Source: Thermoplasmatota archaeon (lineage in GTDB: Archaea > Thermoplasmatota > Penumbrarchaeia > Penumbrarchaeales > Penumbrarchaeaceae). Taken from it: a stretch of DNA of 5,081 nt. The stretch covers positions 1-5,081 of the forward strand of contig JAUVBH010000146.1 of NCBI GenBank assembly GCA_030591285.1. The letters run 5' to 3'. Shown in pieces: positions 1 through 5,081 of the stretch (the stretch's first letter is position 1; each line of letters opens with the position of its first letter). A model generated the notes under the pieces. It saw nothing but the letters and a program-made list of their open reading frames with translations. It made no database searches and was not told the DNA's origin. The position numbers were made by a program, and so were the translations under genes.

Positions 1-1
1 C

Positions 2-1192
2 ACCCATGTACCCAGAATAGATCCATTCTCACTGAAGGACCAGGACATGGTCAGATATCTGATCCTGTTCTCTGACCTTAACCTCAGGGAAGGGGAGATA
101 GACGCAGCGGAAGGGAAGCTCAAGAGGGCGCTTGAGGTATGTGATCGGTCACTGGAAAGATTGAAAGATGATACGAAAAGGACCGAGGTTCTTTCCCTTG
201 TATCCCGGATATTGTATCGGTCAGGGGAGATCTTCCGATCGAAAGGGGTCCCAACCGAAGCACTGGAAGCCCAGATCAAGAATGTAGCTTATAACAGAAA
301 ATACGGGAACAGATCTGGACTGGGTAAGGCTCTTAACAATCTTGCATTGGCTTACATTGACAGGGGAGAACTTGACAAAGCCCTGAAGACGCTGAAAGAA
401 GCAAGGGGCCTCCTTGAAGAGAGCGGAGACCCTGCATCAAAAGCGTTCGTGGAAGCGTCGATCGCAGACATCTACATAACAAAAAGGAACCACAACAAGG
501 CCAAGATCTACCTTTCAGCTGCATCTTCTTGCCAACCAAGGCTTCCATCGATCAGAGGTAAGTTGAAAAGGAGAACTGGAAACTGCTGGATGAGGCTTGG
601 AAACCTCGAAGAGGCATATCTTGACCTGAATGACTCCTACACATGGTTCAAGGAGATCGGAGACAGGATAGGAGCACTCCAGGTCCTGCTGGATCTGTAT
701 AAGGTCGAAAATGAGAGGGGGGACCGGAAAGGAGCCCGGGGGATCCTGAAAAGAGTGTCAAAGGGATTGGATGAGGTGAAAAGCAGTAACGAAGGGGTAA
801 GGACCTTGAGGCTTCAATGCAGAAAGGTGATGTTCGAGCATGCCCTTCATTTTGATCCAGGCAGTATCAAGAGTTCATCAATGGATCTTGCAGATGCCAT
901 AATGCAGAATCTGGAACCGAAGAACTCTATCGTATATCTGGATAAGATCGCGGATGAGTTGAAGGACCCTGGTCTGATAGTTCCACTACTGGAGAGCTTT
1001 GAGAAGATCTCATGGTCCAGAGGGGACAGGAACGGATCCTTGGTTGTTTCATTGAGAAGGGTCCAGATCCTTCTGGGAACCGGAGATGACAAGAAAGCAC
1101 GTAAGTTGCTCGGGACCATTCAGAAACGGGCTCAGAAGACCGGATTCAAGAAAGCGGCCAAGAAAGCTTCTGCTCTCCTTTCACAGCTTTGA
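2..1192 (+). CDS. TPR-repeat protein, probably truncated at its N-terminus by the window edge
   Basis: Role: TPR arrays form helical superhelices that bind partner proteins; the partner and process here are unknown. Seen: numbering from the Met codon at 47 (381 residues), TPR helix pairs fit at about 4-33, 54-85, 93-126, 133-163, 171-204 and 211-243, with weaker ones near 312-343 and 346-370. The best is at 93-126 (Y103, G107, A112, L116, A119). The repeat-turn positions G67, G107, R147, G185 and G225 are 38-40 residues apart, as in long-helix TPRs of the MalT or kinesin-light-chain kind rather than the classic 34. Residues 245-305 are helical-looking without a clear TPR. The C-terminus is Lys/Arg-rich. 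No signal peptide or membrane segment is seen, so it is probably cytoplasmic. Start: the frame is open without a stop to the left edge (codons from base 2), so the gene probably begins upstream. However, GAAGGA at 34-39 lies 7 bases before ATG 47, so a true start at 47 is possible. It could be the C-terminal sensor part of a larger ATPase, kinase or regulator; no such domain is in view. Confidence 0.88.
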   Translation, partial: THVPRIDPFSLKDQDMVRYLILFSDLNLREGEIDAAEGKLKRALEVCDRSLERLKDDTKRTEVLSLVSRILYRSGEIFRSKGVPTEALEAQIKNVAYNRKYGNRSGLGKALNNLALAYIDRGELDKALKTLKEARGLLEESGDPASKAFVEASIADIYITKRNHNKAKIYLSAASSCQPRLPSIRGKLKRRTGNCWMRLGNLEEAYLDLNDSYTWFKEIGDRIGALQVLLDLYKVENERGDRKGARGILKRVSKGLDEVKSSNEGVRTLRLQCRKVMFEHALHFDPGSIKSSSMDLADAIMQNLEPKNSIVYLDKIADELKDPGLIVPLLESFEKISWSRGDRNGSLVVSLRRVQILLGTGDDKKARKLLGTIQKRAQKTGFKKAAKKASALLSQL

Positions 1193-1207
1193 TCGATCTG
1201 TTCACTC
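1193..1207. other. Convergent intergenic gap of 15 bases
   Basis: Only 15 bases separate the TGA of the TPR gene (1190-1192) from the TAA of the surface-protein gene (complement of 1208-1210). There is no room for a separate terminator, and no run of five or more T is seen on either strand close to the stops. Transcription from each side therefore probably ends inside the opposite gene, giving overlapping 3' ends. That last point is inference. Confidence 0.8.
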
Positions 1208-4200
1208 TTATTCCCAATCATCTTCGAACTCAATATCGTCGTACTCATCATCATCGTCGTAGTCATCCTCGTCTTCCTCATCGTCTTCTTCCGATGGTTT
1301 TCTGGACATATAGAAGAAAATTCCTCCGATCATCGCCAGGGCCAGAATTACAGCAATGAGGATCCACAACCAGAGTAGTGAGCCTTTCTCATCCTCGTGT
1401 CTTTCCACAGAGAGATATGCCGTTGGAGTGATCTCCTTACCAGCTTCAACATCTATTTCAAACTCGGTGAGCTCATTCCCATCCTCGTCAAAGACCGTGA
1501 CCTTTCTCGTACCTGGTTGAACTTCCATGGAGAATTCACCATTCTGATCGGTGTAGGTCTCTTCACCGGTGTCAACGGTGATCTTCGCGTTGGTGATGGG
1601 ATCTCCATCAGGATCAATGAGTCTTCCCAAGATCGTTCCCTTATCTGCAGTATTGAAAGTTCTGTTCACATGAAGTGAGTTGCCAGCCAGGTCCTTTCCG
1701 AATATATCAAGGATCATGGTCTCTCCGGGTTCCATTTCCACACTTATTGATAGTTTGGTACCGAAGTCATCGATCACTCCAGTGACAACATTATCATTCA
1801 ACTTGGTGATGAAGGCAGTATGATCCATTTTCTCGGAGAATTCCAGAATGATGGGATCTCCAGGGGGCGTGTTCTCGCCGCTGTGAGATATGCTCAGGAG
1901 TGTAGGCTCGGTGGTATCCACTAGGAAGGAGACCATATCAGTTGCAATATTTCCTCCTGCATCCGTAAACTTGACCTCAACGGTGTGCAGACCATCTGGC
2001 AGGTCCGAGAATGTCTTTGTGAGCACCAGTGATAGATTCTCCCATACACCACTGTCAAGTCTAACCTGGAACATCATTGGTTTGTAGGTTGTTCCCAGCA
2101 CTGTCCAGGTGATCTCAACAGATGTTTCAGCAACGAAGGACCCCTCCAGGGGTTCTACTATTGTCAGAACCTTTACAGGATCTCCGATCTCGAATTCCAT
2201 GCTTTGAACGATATAGTTACCGGCGGTATCCTGCACCTTGATGGATATCTCATGCATCCCCTTTGTCAGGTCCTGGAACATATGTTCATTTGCCAATCCA
2301 GTTGACACCCATGAACCGTTGTCGAACTTGATCCAGTTCTCCCCGATCCCTGAAACCAGATCATCAGTGGTCCATTCCGCCGATATTGAATTGGTGGTTA
2401 CATATAGACCGATCGTGGGATACAATATGTCAAGGGTTGGTAAGGTCAGATCCACCTCGAATTCACTGTGGGCCATGATAGAATTTCCGGCAACATCATA
2501 GGCCATCACCTCGACATAGTGGTCTGATTCCGAGATATCCGAGAACAGATACCCCGTCATTGTACCCACATCGAACCAGGAGCCATTGTCCAGCTTTACA
2601 GAGTAATGGTCGATACCGGATAGAGCATCCATTCCATCCCACTCGATCATGACCGATGTAGTGTTCACAAAACCGTCGTTTTGTGGATGGGTGATCGAAA
2701 GCTCAGGATCGGTTATATCGACAATTACCTCGATATCATCGGTCTCAATATTTCCAGCTCTATCGACCGCTTTGACCGAAAGCATGTGGTGGCCCGGATC
2801 AAGGTCTTCGAACCTGTAAGAGGTGTCCATGTTGACATTCTCCCAGGAACCGTTATTGAGCTTCACTTCATAGTGATCGATCCCCAGGAGATCATCGGTC
2901 CCCATCCATGTGATGGAAGCGAATGTGGTATTGATAGCTGTTCCATTCGCAGGGGATATGATTGAGACTTCAGGTGGAGTTATATCGTTCCATGGGGGAA
3001 GGTGGTTCTCTACTTCTGAGATCAATGGATGTGTATCCATCCCGTTGTCGGTATTGTATGGTATATCCCCGATGCCATCGTCATTATCATCCGACCCTGT
3101 GTAGCTGTCCCAATAATTTCCGACATAACTGGTATAGTTCCTCATTCCATGTTTATACCAGATCGGGGCCGGTGATATCCATTTAATGGTTGTATCGAAA
3201 ATATCGGTGTCATTGCCGTTGTTAATGAAATTGTTACCATACGCCACCACTCCCTTGGTTCCATTGAGCGATAGACCGGTTGAGCATTCTTCGATGTTGT
3301 TGGCAAATATTGTGATGTCCTCGAAATCTGTTGAAGAAGTACCGCTGGTAGTGACCTTTTGAATAATGTTTATCCCGTTTCCATCTGAACCCTGAATATT
3401 ATTCCATTCGACCTGGATCACCCCCATGCTCATTCTCACCTGGTCGGTAAGGGACACCATATAGGCAAGTATGATCGAATATTGATCCGTGGTCCAAACA
3501 AGATTATCAGACATGATGGTCTCCCCAATGTTCAGCTTGACATTGTCACCGGGAGACCCTACATTCATACCAAAGACGATGCCATCATCTGAGTCAATGG
3601 TGTTTCCAGATATCTCAATAGATTCTAACGTGATAGTTGGATCCCCAACAGATGAGGAGCCGAGGGTATTGAATATGATCATCAATCCCTCATCATTGCT
3701 GTCAATATCATTTTCATTGATCGTAATTGGACCAACAGTGAAACTGGCTTCATTCTGAATTGCGTATCCAAGGTTTTCGATCTGGAAAACGTGTATTGCC
3801 GAGAAGAAGGAAGTGATCTCATTTCTGGAGATATCAAGTCCCATGATAGTTACCAATGAGGTTTGAAGGTTGTAACTTCCCCACATATTGACATTACCCA
3901 GATGGATTCCGAATCCAGTATCCGAAGTTATCACATTATCATTGAATTGTAGGTACCCGATGGTGACCTCTGCTTCATTGTAATTCGATGCGCCAAGATT
4001 ATCAAGGATCTGTATGTAAAGGCCATTTTTCCCGGCATCAATATCGTTCTCTGAAACACTGAAATTCCCGACATATACCCTGGAATTATCTTCATTAAGA
4101 ATACCATTTGATGAATAGGAATGCCAGTAGATGCCACCCATATCAGCATGGATCTCATTTCGCAGGATCTCAAAATCATCAATTTGGGTGGAAGCTCTGT

Positions 4201-5081
4201 CACGATTGTTCATACCAAGTCCAGATATTTGAGTTCCCAGGATCCCGGTTCCATTTGAGAAAATGACATTATCAGAAATTATGAAACCGTCCATCTTCAT
4301 CCATGAGTCACTAAAAAGTTCAAATCCGATATAATTGATATTATCGAACATTATTCCATTGCCATCAGTGATCATCTCGTTATACGCGATCTCGATCTGT
4401 CCAATAGCAGCATTTCCTTTTTGAAGGAGATAATATCCCAAATAATGGATCACAGACACATGGATCCCGATACCCTTGCTGTCGATATCATTTCTGGAAA
4501 TGGAGATCCCTCCAAATCGAACCTGAGACCAGCTGTCGACATAGTGACCAATGAATTCGATCCTGCCAATGAATATCGATCCCAAATATGATGTGATACC
4601 ATTCTCAGAAATGATTATTGAACCTATAGTGCAAGTCGAATTATCCAAAAGATTGTTACCGTAGTAACCAAATTGATCGAAATACAGGCCATAATTTTCT
4701 TCTGATGTCACGATATTCCTTTCAATCAAAATATTACCAATTTCGAATACGGAATCTTCATAAAGATAGTAACCAAGATAAGAAAACATGGAGAAATACA
4801 CCCCCATATTCACAGAAACAATAAAATTATCATTGATCTGAAGATCATTCATTTCCACCTTGCTATCATCATAAAGAAAACTACCAAGGAACATCCAACC
4901 ACTGAACGAGAAACCTGTACCGTTTGAATAGATCCTATTGTTGTTATAAAGAAATGATCCGAAGGTCGCTGTTGAATTATCCCATAGATCATACCCAAAA
5001 TAACTATATAACCCTGAGAAGACCCCATAATCTTCTGAGATCATTTCATTGTTGATCAGCGATATCTGTCCCATTGAAAAA
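1208..5081 (-). CDS. Giant cell-surface protein: beta-helix repeat array, Ig-like modules, membrane anchor, acidic tail (5' truncated)
   Basis: Likely role: a membrane-anchored surface stalk or adhesin-like protein; the ligand is unknown. Seen, numbering from the first in-window Met (5074, 1288 residues): residues 1-583 are 16 beta-solenoid units of mostly 37 residues; 584-690 is a NosD-like closing segment; 697-1052 holds four Ig-like modules; 1053-1143 is an SbsA/Big_5-like domain; 1144-1223 is a carboxypeptidase-regulatory-like fold; 1232-1256 is a hydrophobic helix; 1257-1288 is an acidic tail. At least 15 N-x-S/T sequons (for example N33, N145, N621, N741, N830) and only two Cys fit an exported, N-glycosylated archaeal protein. 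Start: the Met at 5074 is in the middle of a repeat unit and two more open codons (Phe, Ser) precede it, so the real start and any signal peptide lie beyond the right edge. There is no enzyme active site that I can recognise. PGF-type archaeosortase signals are absent; the anchor is a plain helix. Function is inferred from architecture only. Confidence 0.9.
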   Translation of the reverse strand, partial: FSMGQISLINNEMISEDYGVFSGLYSYFGYDLWDNSTATFGSFLYNNNRIYSNGTGFSFSGWMFLGSFLYDDSKVEMNDLQINDNFIVSVNMGVYFSMFSYLGYYLYEDSVFEIGNILIERNIVTSEENYGLYFDQFGYYGNNLLDNSTCTIGSIIISENGITSYLGSIFIGRIEFIGHYVDSWSQVRFGGISISRNDIDSKGIGIHVSVIHYLGYYLLQKGNAAIGQIEIAYNEMITDGNGIMFDNINYIGFELFSDSWMKMDGFIISDNVIFSNGTGILGTQISGLGMNNRDRASTQIDDFEILRNEIHADMGGIYWHSYSSNGILNEDNSRVYVGNFSVSENDIDAGKNGLYIQILDNLGASNYNEAEVTIGYLQFNDNVITSDTGFGIHLGNVNMWGSYNLQTSLVTIMGLDISRNEITSFFSAIHVFQIENLGYAIQNEASFTVGPITINENDIDSNDEGLMIIFNTLGSSSVGDPTITLESIEISGNTIDSDDGIVFGMNVGSPGDNVKLNIGETIMSDNLVWTTDQYSIILAYMVSLTDQVRMSMGVIQVEWNNIQGSDGNGINIIQKVTTSGTSSTDFEDITIFANNIEECSTGLSLNGTKGVVAYGNNFINNGNDTDIFDTTIKWISPAPIWYKHGMRNYTSYVGNYWDSYTGSDDNDDGIGDIPYNTDNGMDTHPLISEVENHLPPWNDITPPEVSIISPANGTAINTTFASITWMGTDDLLGIDHYEVKLNNGSWENVNMDTSYRFEDLDPGHHMLSVKAVDRAGNIETDDIEVIVDITDPELSITHPQNDGFVNTTSVMIEWDGMDALSGIDHYSVKLDNGSWFDVGTMTGYLFSDISESDHYVEVMAYDVAGNSIMAHSEFEVDLTLPTLDILYPTIGLYVTTNSISAEWTTDDLVSGIGENWIKFDNGSWVSTGLANEHMFQDLTKGMHEISIKVQDTAGNYIVQSMEFEIGDPVKVLTIVEPLEGSFVAETSVEITWTVLGTTYKPMMFQVRLDSGVWENLSLVLTKTFSDLPDGLHTVEVKFTDAGGNIATDMVSFLVDTTEPTLLSISHSGENTPPGDPIILEFSEKMDHTAFITKLNDNVVTGVIDDFGTKLSISVEMEPGETMILDIFGKDLAGNSLHVNRTFNTADKGTILGRLIDPDGDPITNAKITVDTGEETYTDQNGEFSMEVQPGTRKVTVFDEDGNELTEFEIDVEAGKEITPTAYLSVERHEDEKGSLLWLWILIAVILALAMIGGIFFYMSRKPSEEDDEEDEDDYDDDDEYDDIEFEDDWE
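1211..1381 (-). other. C-terminal membrane anchor and acidic cytoplasmic tail
   Basis: Residues 1232-1256 are a continuous hydrophobic segment (LLWLWILIAVILALAMIGG core) with a charged stretch E1224-K1230 before it and R1258-K1259 right after it. The positive residues after the helix favour an N-outside, C-inside topology. The 32-residue tail ends in 27 residues of which 22 are Asp or Glu, with Tyr, Phe and Trp spaced through it. On the DNA it appears as a low-complexity tract of GAT/GAC/GAA/GAG codons (about 1211-1294). Confidence 0.9.
1406..1645 (-). other. Carboxypeptidase-regulatory-like beta-sandwich domain
   Basis: Residues 1144-1223 read as 'G-T-I-L-G-R-L-I-D-P-D-G-D-P-I-x-N-A-x-I-x-V', then T1175-D-x-N-G1179-E-F, the classic start of CarboxypepD_reg-like (transthyretin-related) folds, where 'G-x-P-x-x-x-A-x-V' is followed by 'T-D-x-x-G-x-F'. 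Such domains are non-catalytic modules just outside the membrane in many archaeal and Bacteroidetes surface proteins. Here it is the membrane-proximal domain, about nine residues before the helix. Confidence 0.75.
1646..1918 (-). other. SbsA/Big_5-like Ig domain
   Basis: Residues 1053-1143 follow module 4 directly and begin with the same 'D-T-T-E-P-T' linker, but they lack the Trp/NGSW landmarks of the 89-residue modules. Instead they carry 'ILEFSEKMD' (F1079, S1080, M1083), the signature of SbsA-type Ig-like domains found in S-layer and other surface proteins, and end in 'KDLAGN'. This is recognised from motif only, without a profile search. Confidence 0.65.
1919..2986 (-). repeat. Four tandem Ig-like modules of exactly 89 residues
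   Basis: Modules cover residues 697-785, 786-874, 875-963 and 964-1052 (267 bases each). Landmarks recur at the same spacing: the strand Trp at 723, 812, 901 and 990, and the Pro of the 'I-x-x-P' strand at 707, 796, 886 and 975, the first of these steps being 89, and the second 90 because of local variation. Modules 1-3 share a 'K-x-[DN]-NGSW' hairpin and an ending of the 'V-x-D-x-AGN' kind. These are typical of bacterial/archaeal Ig-like or FN3-like spacers in surface proteins (Big_3-like text 'D-x-T-x-P'). Module 4 is more diverged: the hairpin reads 'LDSGVWENL' and the ending 'TDAGGN'. They probably act as a semi-rigid stalk. Confidence 0.85.
3005..3325 (-). other. NosD-like beta-helix closing segment with Asp-rich loop
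   Basis: Residues 584-690 keep the repeat's start (hydrophobics and the Asn at position 9), then change to a canonical short-rung beta-helix text, 'GLSLNGTKGVVAYGNNF', and end in a block with G652-N-Y-W-D and D662-D-N-D-D-G-I-G-D670 followed by I-P-Y. This block is common at the end of archaeal and bacterial NosD/PbH1-type repeat proteins. The D-D-N-D-D-G-x-G-D stretch resembles Asp-rich Ca2+-binding loops. Family resemblance is recognised from the motif; metal binding is an inference. It probably caps the open end of the solenoid before the Ig-like stalk. Confidence 0.75.
3326..5074 (-). repeat. Tandem protein repeat: 16 visible units of a 37-residue beta-solenoid motif
   Basis: The units start at residues 1, 38, 75, 112, 150, 187, 224, 261, 298, 335, 372, 410, 447, 483, 516 and 550. 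Ten of the first twelve are exactly 37 residues (111 bases) and two are 38; the last four are 36, 33, 34 and 34. Within a unit, position 1 is I/V/L/M/F, 2 is often G, 4 and 6 are hydrophobic, 9 is Asn in every unit, 11 is usually I (or M/V), 13 is often S, 17 is usually G, 18 is usually I/L/V, 26 is mostly hydrophobic and 27 is G in the full-length units. Alternating hydrophobic residues followed by a turn Asn is the hallmark of right-handed parallel beta-helices (PbH1/NosD type). At the DNA level the units are well diverged, so this is an old array and not a recent tandem duplication. The array continues past the right edge, so the unit count is a minimum. Confidence 0.9.

Noticed and set aside
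47..49. ATG at 47 as the certain start of the TPR protein
   Set aside because: The frame stays open to the window edge with fifteen more codons. GAAGGA at 34-39 is a fair ribosome-binding site, so the start cannot be settled either way from this window.
333..1119. Two minus-strand open frames of 71 and 90 codons inside the TPR gene
   Set aside because: Their Cys/Leu/Ser-rich translations look like reverse reading of helical TPR codons, and the + strand frame has clear repeat structure.
1191..1198. Palindrome GATCGATC overlapping the TPR stop codon, as a terminator stem
   Set aside because: It is only 8 bases with no loop and no following T-run; GATC-type words are common throughout the window.
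1208..1381. Archaeosortase (PGF-CTERM type) sorting signal at the C-terminus
   Set aside because: There is no PGF-like motif before the helix, and a long acidic tail follows it instead of a short basic end.
3005..3325. Assigning the protein as NosD, the copper-insertion factor of nitrous-oxide reductase
   Set aside because: The motif is shared by many unrelated beta-helix surface proteins, and there are no nos genes or copper motifs here.
1397..3758. Several open frames of 64-94 codons on the + strand opposite the giant gene
   Set aside because: They lie antisense to well-supported domains, show no domain-like composition and have no convincing ribosome-binding sites; they are shadows of the minus-strand codon pattern.
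3931..4203. Minus-strand 90-codon frame within the repeat array in another frame
   Set aside because: It overlaps repeat units with the conserved Asn column in the main frame; its translation has no pattern with the 37-residue period.
5072..5074. ATG (minus strand) at 5074 as the true start of the giant protein
   Set aside because: It occupies position 1 of a repeat unit, where I, V, L, F and M all occur; the frame is open upstream and no signal peptide follows it.
3326..5074. Array read as a CRISPR or DNA-level tandem repeat
   Set aside because: The 111-base units are diverged in DNA and only short words such as TCATTTCTGGA recur; the periodicity is in the protein.

Overview
The window looks archaeal, most likely from a Thermoplasmata-type euryarchaeote, though this is an inference from protein style only. 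The clues are a very large surface protein that joins a beta-helix array ending in a NosD-like 'GNYWDxYxGxDxNxDGIGD' block to tandem Ig-like modules, one C-terminal membrane anchor and a strongly acidic tail, next to a lysine/arginine-rich TPR protein. No rRNA, tRNA, CRISPR array, insertion sequence or transposase is visible. Essentially all of the sequence is coding. Layout: two convergent genes, both cut by the window edges. On the + strand, from the left edge to 1192, lies the C-terminal part (or nearly all) of a soluble TPR-repeat protein whose repeats are spaced about 40 residues apart. After a 15-base gap comes a single giant gene on the - strand (1208 to the right edge, at least 1290 codons in view). 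Its 5' end, including any signal peptide, is outside the window. Read in its own direction, the giant protein has these parts: sixteen visible units of a mostly 37-residue repeat with an asparagine at position 9 in every unit (3326-5074); a NosD-like closing segment with an Asp/Asn-rich loop that could bind Ca2+ (3005-3325); four Ig-like modules, each exactly 89 residues (1919-2986); an SbsA/Big_5-like domain (1646-1918); a carboxypeptidase-regulatory-like beta-sandwich (1406-1645); a transmembrane helix and a 32-residue tail in which 22 of the last 27 residues are Asp or Glu (1211-1381). The best reading is a cell-surface stalk: a long, rigid beta-solenoid head held away from the membrane by Ig-like spacers, anchored by one helix, with an acidic segment facing the cytoplasm. 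The most interesting part is the solenoid array. Its regular 37-residue period is much longer than the usual 22-25 residues per rung of right-handed beta-helices, it carries a 17-deep Asn column, and it has a block-wise aromatic column. It may be an undescribed beta-helix repeat class. Nothing in the window links the TPR gene to the surface protein functionally; they face each other and do not share an operon.
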